Positions 1 through 8,961 of a stretch of 64,000 bases of DNA are shown in pieces. Location: assembly GCF_900496965.1 (NCBI RefSeq), contig NZ_UFQB01000014.1, positions 93,872-157,871 of the forward strand. The letters run 5' to 3'. A program made the position numbers and the translations under genes. The first letter of the stretch is position 1. Every line of letters begins with the position of its first letter. Origin of the DNA: Achromobacter agilis. GTDB taxonomy: Bacteria > Pseudomonadota > Gammaproteobacteria > Burkholderiales > Burkholderiaceae_B. The notes below the pieces were generated by a model. It saw only the letters and a program-made list of their open reading frames with translations. It did not search any database and was not told the DNA's origin.

Positions 1-69
1 TCGGGCGTGGGCATGACGGTCGGGCTGGCTATCGGCGAGCGCACCGTCGCGGGCGCGCTGGGCCGCTGA
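1..69 (+). CDS. C-terminal end of an unidentified protein, cut by the window edge
   Basis: An open frame entering at base 1 runs to TGA at 67-69 and encodes 22 residues ending GLAIGERTVAGALGR. The glycine-rich stretch could be the end of a thiolase-like or other compact enzyme, but it is too short to assign. A strong hairpin with a T-run follows 26 bases later, which supports this being a real gene end. Confidence 0.55.
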   Translation, partial: SGVGMTVGLAIGERTVAGALGR

Positions 70-95
70 TCCGGAGTGCTCCGCCGGAAAAAAAA

Positions 96-119
96 GCCTC
101 GCGTTCGCGAGGCTTTTTT
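96..119 (+). terminator. Rho-independent terminator, probably bidirectional
   Basis: Stem GCCTCGCG / CGCGAGGC (96-103 with 106-113) is followed by a T-run at 114-119 and preceded by an A-run at 88-95. It can therefore stop the + strand gene ending at 69 and the - strand Rieske gene ending at 149. Confidence 0.85.
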
Positions 120-148
120 ACAGGGGTGGGGCGCCGAAGCCCAGCGCT

Positions 149-1297
149 TCAGAGCTTCTCCTGCATGATGCGGCGATACCATTCGTGGAAGTGCTGCATG
201 CCGTCTTCCATGGGCGACTGGTAGGGGCCGGTTTCGTTCACGCCGCGCTGCATCAGGGCCCTGCGGCCGGCGTCCATGCGTTCGGCGATTTCGTCGTCCT
301 CGATGGCCGTTTCCATGTAGGCGGCGCGCTGCGCCTCGACGAATTCGCGCTCGAAGGCGGCGATTTCCTCGGGGTAGTAGAACTCGACCACGTTCACCGT
401 TTCTTGGGGGCTCTTCGGATACAGCGTCGAGAGTACCAGCACGTGCGGATAGAGCTCGATCATGTGGGTCGGGAAATACGTGACCCAGACCGCGCCGAAA
501 TCGGGCGCGTCGCCTTCGCGGAACGCCAGCAGACGGTCATGCCACTGCTTGTAGACGTCCGAGCCCGGCTGCGCCAGCGCATTGTGCACGCCCACCCGCT
601 GCAGGCTGTACCAGTCGTTGAACTCCCAGGTCAGGTCGTCGCACGTGACGAAGCGGCCCAGGCCGGGATGGAACGGACCGACGTGGTAGTCCTCCAGGTA
701 GACCTCGATGAAGGTCTTCCAGTTGTAGTTGCACTGGTGCACTTCGACGTGGTCCAGCACGTAGTCGCCGAAGTCGAACTCGGGCCGCGAGAACAGCGAC
801 GCCATGTCGGAGGCCGGGTCGCGCGGGCCTTCGAACAGCAGGCCGTGGCAATCGCGCAGCCGGAACTTCTGCAGATTCATGCAGGGCGTGGTGTCGAACT
901 GAGGCGCGCCCAACAACTCGCCCTGGTTGTTGTACGTCCAACGGTGCAGCGGACACACGATGTTGCCGCCGGTAGCCTTCAGATTGCCCGCCGTGTTGCA
1001 GTTGCCGGCCACATTGCCGGTTTCACCGCCAAGCATCAATGCCTGCCGGTGGCGGCAGACATTTGAGATGAGTTCGACGCCTTGCTGGTTGCGGACCAGC
1101 ACGCGCCCTCCGTTTTCCTGGACCAGCGTACGCCAGTCTCCGGTTTCGGGCACCAATTTCTGGTGGCCGACGTATTGCGAGGATTGCTTGAAAATGAGTT
1201 CTTGCTCGCGGGCAAAGAGGGCTTCGTCAAAATATGCGCTGACGGGTAGCTGGGTGCGAGCTGGCACTACATGTGCCATCCGACCGATGTCGGTCAT
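149..1297 (-). CDS. Rieske-type aromatic ring-hydroxylating oxygenase, alpha subunit
   Basis: This 382-residue protein has a Rieske [2Fe-2S] domain with ligands C81-R-H83 and C115-P-L-H118, followed by a catalytic domain with the mononuclear-iron motif EDYHVGPFH (H205, H210; acidic ligand further on). Enzymes of this family use electrons from a partner reductase to hydroxylate aromatic or related substrates. The 31 residues between the two ligand pairs are about twice the usual spacing and include a glycine/asparagine-rich insert. The ATG is preceded by GGAGGG. No reductase or small subunit gene lies nearby, so the partner and substrate are unknown. It stands alone between a terminator and a spacer with no recognised gene. 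Confidence 0.85.
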   Translation of the reverse strand: MTDIGRMAHVVPARTQLPVSAYFDEALFAREQELIFKQSSQYVGHQKLVPETGDWRTLVQENGGRVLVRNQQGVELISNVCRHRQALMLGGETGNVAGNCNTAGNLKATGGNIVCPLHRWTYNNQGELLGAPQFDTTPCMNLQKFRLRDCHGLLFEGPRDPASDMASLFSRPEFDFGDYVLDHVEVHQCNYNWKTFIEVYLEDYHVGPFHPGLGRFVTCDDLTWEFNDWYSLQRVGVHNALAQPGSDVYKQWHDRLLAFREGDAPDFGAVWVTYFPTHMIELYPHVLVLSTLYPKSPQETVNVVEFYYPEEIAAFEREFVEAQRAAYMETAIEDDEIAERMDAGRRALMQRGVNETGPYQSPMEDGMQHFHEWYRRIMQEKL

Positions 1298-1677
1298 GAT
1301 TCCCTCCGCTCGGATAAAAAAGCCAGGACGGTTGAGCTTTTAGCCAAGCAGATTGGCGTGGTGGCCTTGCCCAGCGTCAAAGGGGGACCTGTCCGGCCGG
1401 GCTTGAAGGCCTGGCCAAATCCGCCGGTTTGAATTCCGCTGGGCAAATCCGCCAAGTGAAATCCGCTGGGTGAATTCCGTTCTGGCGCGAAGAAAAATCG
1501 GTGTCTGGCCGATCAAATAAGCCGTGAATTGTACCCCAAGCCCTTCCCCTGCGCCCGTGACGATCCATGAAGCTTGGCGACGCCGTGACGGAGCGGTTTT
1601 AGCCGTTGCCGGCGCGAAGCGGGTTCAGTCCGGCAGGGGGCTCGCGGCGGCCCTGGCCAGAGGGCGGGCCGGCGCCG
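1298..1677. other. 380-base spacer without a recognisable gene
   Basis: It lies between the start of the Rieske gene and the end of the acyltransferase gene, both on the - strand. It should hold the Rieske promoter, but no convincing -35/-10 pair was seen. The only structure noted is the degenerate short repeat at 1414-1485. A 63-codon minus-strand frame covers part of it but has no family resemblance. Confidence 0.5.
1414..1485. repeat. Degenerate short direct repeat (about 2.5 units)
   Basis: Variants of AAATCCGCC, TGAATTCCGCTGGG and GTGAAATCCGCTGGG alternate through this stretch, with units at about 1414-1443, 1444-1470 and 1471-1485. The units are imperfect. No coding role is apparent. 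Confidence 0.5.
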
Positions 1678-2688
1678 TCAGACGAGCCTGCGGGTGGCCG
1701 GGTGCCGCCTCAGCAGCCAGCTGCTTGCGGCCGACATCGCGAAGACCGCCGCGGCCAGCAAAGGCACCATCCAGGCATCGCTGCGGGCGCCCGTCATGGC
1801 GCCGGCGCGGCGCGCCACGTCCAGGAACAGCGGATGGATCAGATAGACGCCGAAGGTCAGGGGCGCCAGCGAAGCCAGCCGCGGGACGCGCGGCGAGGAA
1901 ACGATCCATTGGAACGCGGCCAACGACATGAACGGCACGGTCAGGCTGAAATAATCATAGAAATACGTATCCAACGTCCGGTTGCTGGACATCGTGTAGA
2001 CGCCCAGCGCGGTCGCGGCCACGCTGGCCGCCAGCATCAGGCCGGGACGCGGCACGCGCATCTGGCCGTCGAAGATCAGGCGGCCGGCCACGAAGTAGCC
2101 CAGATACGGCAGGAACCAGGTCAGGAAAAAGCCGGCGGGCGCGCCCAGCGCGCGGCGGTACAGCGCGTCCAGGATCGCCACGCCCAGGATGCCGACGACC
2201 CACAGCCCGCGCGCGCGCGGCGTGCTGCGCGCATAGAGCAGGCGGGTCAGCGGGGCGAACAGGTACAGCCCCACGATCATGTACAGGTACCACAGGTGGT
2301 AGTAGGGCTCGCCCTGCACGACCTTGCGCGGCCAGAACGAAAAATCGATGCGGCCGTCGTCCCACCAATCCAGCGCGGTGCGCCAGGCCAGGTAGAAAAG
2401 CGTCCAGAAGAGCAGCGGCGCGCAGATCCGCGCCATGCGCCGGCTGTAGAACTGACGGGCGTCCTGCGGCTTGTCGGGATCCAGCAGCAGGGCGCCGCTG
2501 ACCATGACGAAAACGGGCACGCACCAGCGGGCGGCCGAATCGTACAGATTGGCGGCCAGCCAGGCTCCCCCGCCATAGGCGGCGGGGTTGCTGACGATCA
2601 TGGCCGCGCTGTGCAACAGGACGACGGCCAGGGCCGCCAGCCAGCGCGCCGCGTCCAGGCGCGCATATCTTTCTTCCAGGTACGGCAT
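1678..2688 (-). CDS. Acyltransferase-3 family membrane protein (OatA/NodX type)
   Basis: This 336-residue, strongly hydrophobic protein starts with the family signature LDAARWLAALAVVLLHS, whose histidine (about residue 25) is the presumed catalytic residue. About ten membrane helices follow, the usual size and topology for acyltransferase 3 proteins. Relatives transfer acetyl or other acyl groups across the inner membrane to polysaccharide, peptidoglycan or lipid acceptors. No extracytoplasmic SGNH domain is attached, so it is the short form. The ATG is preceded by GGGAG. There is no glycan cluster beside it, and the acceptor cannot be inferred. Confidence 0.85.
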   Translation of the reverse strand: MPYLEERYARLDAARWLAALAVVLLHSAAMIVSNPAAYGGGAWLAANLYDSAARWCVPVFVMVSGALLLDPDKPQDARQFYSRRMARICAPLLFWTLFYLAWRTALDWWDDGRIDFSFWPRKVVQGEPYYHLWYLYMIVGLYLFAPLTRLLYARSTPRARGLWVVGILGVAILDALYRRALGAPAGFFLTWFLPYLGYFVAGRLIFDGQMRVPRPGLMLAASVAATALGVYTMSSNRTLDTYFYDYFSLTVPFMSLAAFQWIVSSPRVPRLASLAPLTFGVYLIHPLFLDVARRAGAMTGARSDAWMVPLLAAAVFAMSAASSWLLRRHPATRRLV

Positions 2689-2809
2689 CGGACTCCCGGT
2701 TTGGTGTTTGTTTCACCATAGCAGCCGGGAGCGCGTGGCTGGTGTATCCAGCGGTTAGGGCCTGTTAACGCCGTTTCGCGAACGTCTTGTCACGAAACGG
2801 CGCGGCCCG

Positions 2810-3778
2810 TCATTGCAGGACGATGTTGGCCTGCTTGATTAGCTGCGAGATGATGGGCTGCTCGGTCTTGATCTGTTTGTCCAGTTCGGCCGCCGTGCCG
2901 GTCCGTGGATCGATGCCCATGTCCAGCATGCGCTTTTTCACCGTTTCATCCTGGAGCGTTTCGGCCAGCGCCTGCTGCAGCTTCTCCAGCGCCGGGGCGG
3001 GCGTGCCCTTGGGCGCGACGAAGCTGAACCACGCGGTCAGGTCGAACGCGGGGTAGCCCTGTTCGGCCAGCGTTTCCAGTTTGGGCTGCGTGGCCAGGCG
3101 CGTGGGGCTGGTGATCGCGAACACCTTGACCTTGCCCGCGTCGGCCTGCGGCATGCCGGTAGCCACCATGTCGAAGAACAGGTCCACGTCGCCGCTGATG
3201 AGCGCCGGCAGGGCCTGGGTCGCGCCCTTGAAGGGCACGTGCAGGATGTCGATGCCCGCGCGCGCTTTGAAGAGTTCGCCGGCCAGGTGGGACGAGGTGC
3301 CGGGGCCGAACGTGGCGAACGTCAGCTTGCCCGGGTTCTGCTTGGCATAGGCGACAACGTCCTGCGTGCTATTGAAGGGCCGCTTGGGGCTGGACAGCAG
3401 GACCAGCGGCCCCACGCCCACCATGCCGATCCGGGCGAAGCCGTCCGGATCGTAGGGCAGTTCCTTGTACAGGTAGCGGTTCGTCACCAGGGTGGAGTTG
3501 GTGGCCATCAGGATGGTGTAGCCGTCCGGCGCTTCGCGCGAGACGAACGCCGCGCCGATGGAGGTGCCGGCGCCTGCCTTGTTTTCGACGATCATGGGCT
3601 GGCCCAGCGTCTTGGCCATGCGCTCGGCCAGGATCCGCGTCAGCACATCGGTGGCGCCGCCGGCCGGGAAGGGCGAGACGACCTTGATCGGGCGGGAGGG
3701 ATAGGTGTCGGCCTGGGCGCCCAGCGCCGCGGCGCTGAGGAGCAGGGTAGCCAGCAGTTTGAAGCTCGTGCGTATCAT
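2810..3778 (-). CDS. Bug-family periplasmic substrate-binding protein (tripartite tricarboxylate transporter type)
   Basis: The 322-residue product opens with a Sec signal peptide (MIRTSFKLLATLLLSAAALG, cleavage probably after AQA). It continues with the Bug hallmark YPSRPIKVVSPFPAGGATDV and conserved blocks ENKAGAGTSIGA and FATFGPGTSSHL. Bug proteins bind carboxylates or other small acids in the periplasm and are greatly expanded in Bordetella and relatives. No TctA/TctB membrane genes are adjacent, so it is an orphan receptor. It is divergent from an IclR-type regulator with an inverted repeat between them (3860-3884), suggesting control by that regulator. The ATG has a clear GGGGA site upstream. 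Confidence 0.9.
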   Translation of the reverse strand: MIRTSFKLLATLLLSAAALGAQADTYPSRPIKVVSPFPAGGATDVLTRILAERMAKTLGQPMIVENKAGAGTSIGAAFVSREAPDGYTILMATNSTLVTNRYLYKELPYDPDGFARIGMVGVGPLVLLSSPKRPFNSTQDVVAYAKQNPGKLTFATFGPGTSSHLAGELFKARAGIDILHVPFKGATQALPALISGDVDLFFDMVATGMPQADAGKVKVFAITSPTRLATQPKLETLAEQGYPAFDLTAWFSFVAPKGTPAPALEKLQQALAETLQDETVKKRMLDMGIDPRTGTAAELDKQIKTEQPIISQLIKQANIVLQ

Positions 3779-3859
3779 GTGTTCCCCTTGATGTCGCGTA
3801 CAGGAGTGGATCGTCAGGCCTGGCCGTGTTTGCGTTCTTGCCAGTTCCCTTCGGATGAT

Positions 3860-3884
3860 TTAAATTCCGCAAAATGGAATTTAA
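3860..3884. promoter_or_regulatory. Inverted repeat, candidate IclR-family operator
   Basis: TTAAATTCC (3860-3868) and GGAATTTAA (3876-3884) form perfect 9-base arms around a 7-base centre, midway between the divergent Bug receptor and IclR genes. IclR-family operators are often ATTCC/GGAAT palindromes. The flanking DNA is AT-rich (TTATTCGAAATAA at 3890 onward), as expected for promoters facing both ways. The assignment to this regulator is inference from position. Confidence 0.6.
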
Positions 3885-3926
3885 TTTTGTTATTCGAAAT
3901 AAACTATAAAAACGAAGCGAATAGAA

Positions 3927-4781
3927 ATGCAATCTTTTTCTGACGCCAAGCGCATCGTCCATCCCGCCGCCAAACCGGACGGCAAGGTCGAACTCAGCCT
4001 GCCCGCGCGCCGCAAGCGCACGGCCGGCGGCGGAGAGGGCGCCAATTCGCCCGATTTCATTACCGCGCTGGCGCGCGGACTGGACGTGCTGCGCTGCTTC
4101 CGCCACGGAGTCACCGCGCTGGGCAACCTGGATCTGGCGCGGCTGACCGGCCTGCCCAAGCCCACGATCAGCCGCATCACCTTCACCCTGACCGAGTTGG
4201 GTTATCTGCGCTATCACCCGGACACGGGCAAGTATTCGCCGGGCTACGGGGTCCTGGCGCTGGGCTTCGGCCTGCTGGCCGGCCTGGAAGTGCGCGAACT
4301 GGCCAAGGCGTCCATGACCGAACTGGCCCGCGGCACGGGCGGCGCGGTCGCCCTGGGCGCCTTCGACGGCGACGCCATGACCTATGTCGAGGCCATCCAC
4401 GGGTCTTCGGCGCTCTATCTGCGCCTGCCGGTCGGCTACCGCGCGAGCCTGGACAGCGCCATGGGCCGGGCCTACCTGGCGAGCCTGCCTGTCCCGGCGT
4501 GCAACGACGCGCTGGCGCGCCTGGGCGAGACCGCACCGGCGGGCGCCGCCATCGAGCGCGCTCGCGCCGAGCTGAGCGAGTCGGGCTGCTGCTTCGCCAT
4601 CGGCGAGTGGCAATCGGGCATCAATGCCGTCGCGGTTCCGTTTTCGTCGGTTACGGGCGAAGGCGTGTTCGTCATGAGCTGCGGAGGGCCCGCCGGCCTG
4701 CTGCCCGAGGCCGAGCTGCGGACGCGCGTGGCGCCATTGCTGCGGGCCGCGATCGCGGGACTTGCGGGGGCGCCGGCCTGA
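3927..4781 (+). CDS. IclR-family transcriptional regulator
   Basis: This 284-residue protein has an N-terminal winged helix (about residues 45-105) containing LDLARLTGLPKPTISRI as the helix-turn-helix. An IclR effector-binding domain follows, with the typical AMTYVEAIHG and GYRASLDSAMGRAYLA segments and the late GINAVAVPF motif. A 40-residue basic leader precedes the HTH. It is divergent from the Bug receptor gene and probably regulates it in response to a carboxylate or aromatic effector. The ribosome-binding site (GAAG) is weak. Confidence 0.88.
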   Translation: MQSFSDAKRIVHPAAKPDGKVELSLPARRKRTAGGGEGANSPDFITALARGLDVLRCFRHGVTALGNLDLARLTGLPKPTISRITFTLTELGYLRYHPDTGKYSPGYGVLALGFGLLAGLEVRELAKASMTELARGTGGAVALGAFDGDAMTYVEAIHGSSALYLRLPVGYRASLDSAMGRAYLASLPVPACNDALARLGETAPAGAAIERARAELSESGCCFAIGEWQSGINAVAVPFSSVTGEGVFVMSCGGPAGLLPEAELRTRVAPLLRAAIAGLAGAPA

Positions 4782-4863
4782 GACGCGCGGGGCATCGGGG
4801 CAGGGCTTGGGTATCTCGTACAATTCACGGATTGATCCACCCCTAGCGTCCTCGGAGACCCGT

Positions 4864-5130
4864 TTGGCCAAACCCTCACAAGCCGACCCGCAGGTCGATG
4901 ACCGTCCCTTGCCCCAGGATTTCGAAACGGCGCTGGCCGAACTCGAATCGCTGGTCGCGGCCATGGAAGACGGATCGTTGCCGCTCGAGCAATCGCTGGC
5001 TGCCTACCGGCGCGGCGTGGCGCTCACGCGAGTCTGCCAGGATCGCCTGGCGCAGGCTGAGCAGCAGGTGAAGGTCCTGGAAGGCGACTTGCTGCGCCCG
5101 CTGGACCCGGCGGCGCTGGATGACGAATAA
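4864..5130 (+). CDS. xseB: Exodeoxyribonuclease VII small subunit
   Basis: The product is 88 residues when read from TTG at 4864, which has GGAG seven bases upstream; an in-frame start at 4762 would add 34 non-homologous residues. The core FETALAELESLVAAMEDG and the SLPLEQSLAAYRRGVALT stretch are diagnostic of XseB. It joins several copies to XseA to form the exonuclease that degrades single-stranded DNA. The xseB-ispA-dxs order is common in proteobacteria. Its stop codon overlaps the start of ispA, implying coupled translation. Confidence 0.9.
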   Translation: MAKPSQADPQVDDRPLPQDFETALAELESLVAAMEDGSLPLEQSLAAYRRGVALTRVCQDRLAQAEQQVKVLEGDLLRPLDPAALDDE

Positions 5131-6049
5131 GAACCCGATGAAGCAAAATCAACTCGCCTTTCCGGAGTGGCTGCAGGGACGCGTGCGGCACGTCGAAGAG
5201 GTCCTGGACGATCTCCTGCCCTCCGCGGATGCGCTGCCCGCCCGCCTGCACGAAGCCATGCGGTACGCCGTGCTCGGCGGCGGCAAGCGGGTGCGGGCGG
5301 CGCTGGTCTATGCGGCGGGGCAGGCCTGCCCCGTCAGCGGCAGCGTGCTGGCCGTCGAGGCCTCGCTGGACCGCGCCGCCGCCGCGGTGGAGCTGATCCA
5401 CGCCTATTCGCTGGTGCACGACGACCTGCCCTGCATGGACGACGACACGCTGCGCCGCGGCCGGCCCACGGCGCACGTGCAATTCGACGAAGCCACCGCC
5501 ATGCTGGCGGGCGATGCGCTGCAGCCACTGGCCTTCGATCTGCTGGCCTCCATGCCGATCGCGCCCGCGCTGATCGTGCAGGCGACCCAGTCGCTGGCAC
5601 GGGCCGCGGGCAGCCAGGGCATGGCGGGCGGCCAGGCTATCGACCTGTTTAGCGTCGGCCGCGCGCTGTCGCGCGACGAACTCCAGACCATGCACAGCAT
5701 GAAGACGGGCGCCATGCTCGCGTGCAGCGTGGCCCTGGGCGGAATCGTCGCCGGCGCCAGCTCGGCCACGCGCCAGGCGCTGGACGCCTATGCGCAAGCG
5801 GTGGGCCTGGCGTTCCAGGTCGTGGACGACATCCTCGACGTGACCGCCGACAGCGCCAGCCTGGGCAAGACGCCGGGCAAGGACGCGGCCGAGAACAAAC
5901 CCACCTACGTATCGCTCCTGGGGCTGTCCGAGGCGCGGGCGTTTGCCGGAGAACTGCGCGAGGACGCGCTGGCCGCGCTGGCCCCGCTGGGCGACGCGGG
6001 CTCGCGCCTGGCCGAACTGGCGGATTTCATCGTCCTACGAGACCGCTGA
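5120..6049 (+). CDS. ispA: Farnesyl diphosphate (polyprenyl) synthase
   Basis: This trans-isoprenyl diphosphate synthase condenses isopentenyl diphosphate with dimethylallyl or geranyl diphosphate to give farnesyl diphosphate. The first aspartate-rich motif is DDLPCMDDD (residues 101-109) and the second is DDILD (236-240). [11 protein letters not shown] and [11 protein letters not shown] are also conserved. The length of 309 is normal. The start at 5120 overlaps xseB by 11 bases; ATG at 5138 (MKQNQLAFP) is an equally possible start. It sits between xseB and dxs in one transcription unit. Confidence 0.92.
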   Translation: MTNKNPMKQNQLAFPEWLQGRVRHVEEVLDDLLPSADALPARLHEAMRYAVLGGGKRVRAALVYAAGQACPVSGSVLAVEASLDRAAAAVELIHAYSLVHDDLPCMDDDTLRRGRPTAHVQFDEATAMLAGDALQPLAFDLLASMPIAPALIVQATQSLARAAGSQGMAGGQAIDLFSVGRALSRDELQTMHSMKTGAMLACSVALGGIVAGASSATRQALDAYAQAVGLAFQVVDDILDVTADSASLGKTPGKDAAENKPTYVSLLGLSEARAFAGELREDALAALAPLGDAGSRLAELADFIVLRDR

Positions 6050-6102
6050 GCCGAGACAAGCCCGGGCTGGATGCAGGCCGGGCCAACGAACCATATAAAA
6101 GC

Positions 6103-7965
6103 ATGACGACAGATTTATTGGACCGCATTCAATCCCCGGCAGACCTCAAGCGCCTGGATCGCCGCGAGCTCAAGAAGCTTGCCGACGAGCTGCGAGGCTT
6201 CGTGCTGGAATCGGTATCCAAAACGGGCGGGCACCTGTCGTCCAACCTGGGCACCGTCGAGCTCACGCTGGCCCTTCACCAGGTATTCGATACGCCCCAT
6301 GACCGCATCGTCTGGGACGTGGGCCATCAGTCCTATCCCCACAAGATCCTGACCGGCCGCCGCGCCGGCATGGCCCAACTGCGGCAGCAGGGCGGCATCT
6401 CGGGTTTCCCGAAGCGCAGCGAATCCGAGTACGACGCTTTCGGCACGGCGCACTCGTCGACCTCCATCTCGGCCGCGCTCGGCATGGCGGTCGCGTCGCG
6501 CAACGCCGGCGTGCAGCGCCAGCACATCGCCATCATCGGCGACGGCGCCATGTCCGCCGGCATGGCGTTCGAGGCCATGAACAACGCGGGCGTCACGCCC
6601 AACATCAATCTGCTGGTGATCCTGAACGACAACGACATGTCGATCTCGCCGCCGGTGGGGGCGCTGAACCGCTATCTGGCCCGCCTGATGTCGGGCCGTT
6701 TCTATGCGGCGGCCAAGAACGTCGGCCGCGCGGTGCTGCAGCACGTGCCGCCGGTGCTGGAATTGGCGCGCCGCTTCGAAGAACACGCCAAGGGCATGGT
6801 CACGCCGGCCACGCTGTTCGAGGAATTCGGTTTCAACTACGTCGGCCCCATCGACGGCCACGACCTGGACGCGCTGGTGCCCACCCTGCAGAACCTGAAG
6901 GCGCTGCAGGGCCTGCAGTTCCTGCACGTGGTGACGCGGAAAGGGCAGGGCTACAAACTGGCCGAGGCCGACCCAGTCCTGTACCACGGCCCCGGCAAGT
7001 TCGACCCCGCCGTCGGCATCCAGCAATCCAAGGCGCCGGGCAAGCGCACGTTCACCCAGGTGTTCGGCCAGTGGCTGTGCGACATGGCCGAGCAGGATAC
7101 CCGCCTGGTCGGCATCACCCCGGCCATGCGCGAAGGCAGCGGGCTGGTGGAATTCGAAAAGCGCTTCCCGCAACGGTATTTCGATGTGGGCATCGCTGAG
7201 CAGCACGCAGTGACCTTCGCCGCCGGCATCGCCTGCGAAGGCCAGAAGCCCGTGGTCGCGATCTATTCCACCTTCCTGCAGCGCGGCTACGACCAGTTCA
7301 TCCACGATGTCGCGCTGCAGAGCCTGGACGTCACGTTCGCGCTGGACCGCGCCGGCATCGTCGGCGCTGACGGCGCCACCCATGCGGGCAACTACGACAT
7401 CGCCTTCTTGCGCTGCGTGCCCAACATGGTGGTGGCCACGCCGTCGGACGAAAACGAAACGCGCTTGCTGCTGTCCACCTGTTATCAGCATCCCGGCCCC
7501 GCGTCGGTGCGCTATCCGCGTGGCGCGGGTTGCGGCGCGGCGGAAACGCCCGGGCTGGATACGGTGGAACTCGGACGCGGCGTGGTGCGCCGCGAAGGCG
7601 CCCGGATCGCCATCCTGGGCTTTGGCACCCTGGTCCAGGCCGCTCTCGGCGCCGCCGAAAAACTGGACGCGACCGTGGCCGATATGCGCTTTGCCAAGCC
7701 GATTGACCGCGAACTGGTGCTCGACCTGGCCGCCCGCCACGACGCGCTGGTCACGCTGGAAGATGCGTCCATCATGGGCGGCGCGGGCAGCGCCGTGCTG
7801 GAAACGCTGGCCGCCGCCGGCGTGCTGATTCCGGTGCTGCAGCTGGGCCTGCCCGACGAGTTCATCGACCACGGCGAGCAATCGGCCCTGCTGTCCGGCA
7901 TCGGCCTGGATGCCGCCGGCATCGAGCGTTCGATCCGCGCCCGCTACGCCGGCCTGCTCGGCTGA
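6103..7965 (+). CDS. dxs: 1-deoxy-D-xylulose-5-phosphate synthase
   Basis: This 620-residue thiamine-diphosphate enzyme joins pyruvate and glyceraldehyde 3-phosphate in the first step of the MEP isoprenoid pathway. Visible motifs are the thiamine-diphosphate motif beginning [18 protein letters not shown] (from residue 147) and ending in NDND, and the catalytic glutamate E366 in [14 protein letters not shown]. The C-terminal transketolase domain ends normally. Start chosen: ATG 6103 (MTTDLLDRI), which agrees with the family length; the frame is open further upstream but that part overlaps ispA. It supplies precursor for the IspA product encoded just upstream. Confidence 0.95.
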   Translation: MTTDLLDRIQSPADLKRLDRRELKKLADELRGFVLESVSKTGGHLSSNLGTVELTLALHQVFDTPHDRIVWDVGHQSYPHKILTGRRAGMAQLRQQGGISGFPKRSESEYDAFGTAHSSTSISAALGMAVASRNAGVQRQHIAIIGDGAMSAGMAFEAMNNAGVTPNINLLVILNDNDMSISPPVGALNRYLARLMSGRFYAAAKNVGRAVLQHVPPVLELARRFEEHAKGMVTPATLFEEFGFNYVGPIDGHDLDALVPTLQNLKALQGLQFLHVVTRKGQGYKLAEADPVLYHGPGKFDPAVGIQQSKAPGKRTFTQVFGQWLCDMAEQDTRLVGITPAMREGSGLVEFEKRFPQRYFDVGIAEQHAVTFAAGIACEGQKPVVAIYSTFLQRGYDQFIHDVALQSLDVTFALDRAGIVGADGATHAGNYDIAFLRCVPNMVVATPSDENETRLLLSTCYQHPGPASVRYPRGAGCGAAETPGLDTVELGRGVVRREGARIAILGFGTLVQAALGAAEKLDATVADMRFAKPIDRELVLDLAARHDALVTLEDASIMGGAGSAVLETLAAAGVLIPVLQLGLPDEFIDHGEQSALLSGIGLDAAGIERSIRARYAGLLG

Positions 7966-7973
7966 ACGGCTCT

Positions 7974-8010
7974 CCATGCAGGCCGGGGCGCCGCGCCCGG
8001 GCCCGCATGG
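7974..8010. other. Strong GC-rich stem-loop after dxs
   Basis: CCATGC (7974-7979) pairs with GCATGG (8005-8010), with further G/C pairing inside. It begins nine bases after the dxs stop codon but lacks a T-run, so it may protect the 3' end or help Rho-dependent ending rather than act as an intrinsic terminator. Confidence 0.4.
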
Positions 8011-8156
8011 ATGAAACACACTGTTCCGGCCCCGCTAACCTACGAAGAAAAGGGTTTTCCCTGGCGATTGCCGGAGTATGGGCGATAATGCTCCCCTTCT
8101 CTAGATTCCTAGGCCCGTGCATATCCACGACTGAACGCCTAGACAGGTAAGCCGAA

Positions 8157-8954
8157 ATGAATTCTCCGATCGACCCCGCCATCGTGATGCCCGACGTCCA
8201 GAGTTCGGCGGACACCCGGCACATCCCGATTCAGCGCGTGGGTATCCGTGGCGTGCGCCACCCCATGCTGGTTGAAAGCGGCGACGGTTCGCCCCAAGGC
8301 ACCGTGGCCAACTGGACGCTGACGGTGGCGCTGCCCCCCGAAGAAAAGGGGACGCATATGTCCCGCTTCGTGGCGCTGCTCGAAAAATACCGCAGCACGC
8401 CCATGACGCCGGCCCTGTTCCGCGCCATGGCGGCCGACATGCTGCCACTGCTGCATGCTGAACGCGGCGACATCACGGCGTCGTTCCCGTATTTCATCAA
8501 CAAGTCCGCCCCGATCTCGGGGGTGCAGAGCCTGCTCGACTACGAAGTCCAGTGGATCGCGCGCGCCCAGGGCGAAGCGGTCGAGTTCGAGCTCATCGTG
8601 CAGGTGCCGGTCACCAGCCTCTGTCCGTGTTCCAAGGCCATCTCCGAATACGGCGCGCACAACCAGCGCTCGCATGTCACCGTGTCGGCCATCCTCAATG
8701 GCGACATCGGCATGGACAGCGTGATCCGCCTGATCGAAGAGGAAGGTTCCTGCGAACTGTGGGGCCTGCTGAAGCGCCCCGACGAAAAGTACGTCACCGA
8801 GCGCGCCTACGACAACCCCAAGTTCGTCGAAGACCTGGTGCGCGACGTGGCGGCCCGCCTGAACGCGCATCCCGGCATCGCCCGCTATCGCGTGGAGGCC
8901 GAGAACTTCGAATCGATCCACAACCACTCGGCCTACGCCGTCGTGGAAGGCTGA
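8157..8954 (+). CDS. folE2: GTP cyclohydrolase FolE2 (type IB)
   Basis: The 265-residue product belongs to the FolE2 family, which converts GTP to 7,8-dihydroneopterin triphosphate for folate and, in some bacteria, queuosine synthesis. The catalytic block [20 protein letters not shown] carries cysteines 156 and 158 and nearby histidines. The N-terminal [14 protein letters not shown] segment is also typical. FolE2 can use metals other than zinc and often backs up or replaces FolE. There is no Zur-like site that can be recognised in the 190-base spacer upstream. The DUF817 gene follows after 7 bases and may be co-transcribed. Confidence 0.92.
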   Translation: MNSPIDPAIVMPDVQSSADTRHIPIQRVGIRGVRHPMLVESGDGSPQGTVANWTLTVALPPEEKGTHMSRFVALLEKYRSTPMTPALFRAMAADMLPLLHAERGDITASFPYFINKSAPISGVQSLLDYEVQWIARAQGEAVEFELIVQVPVTSLCPCSKAISEYGAHNQRSHVTVSAILNGDIGMDSVIRLIEEEGSCELWGLLKRPDEKYVTERAYDNPKFVEDLVRDVAARLNAHPGIARYRVEAENFESIHNHSAYAVVEG

Positions 8955-8961
8955 GCCTTCG

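Noticed and set aside
1377..1568. 63-codon minus-strand frame before the acyltransferase end
   Set aside because: It is made of the degenerate repeat, has no ribosome-binding site and resembles no family.
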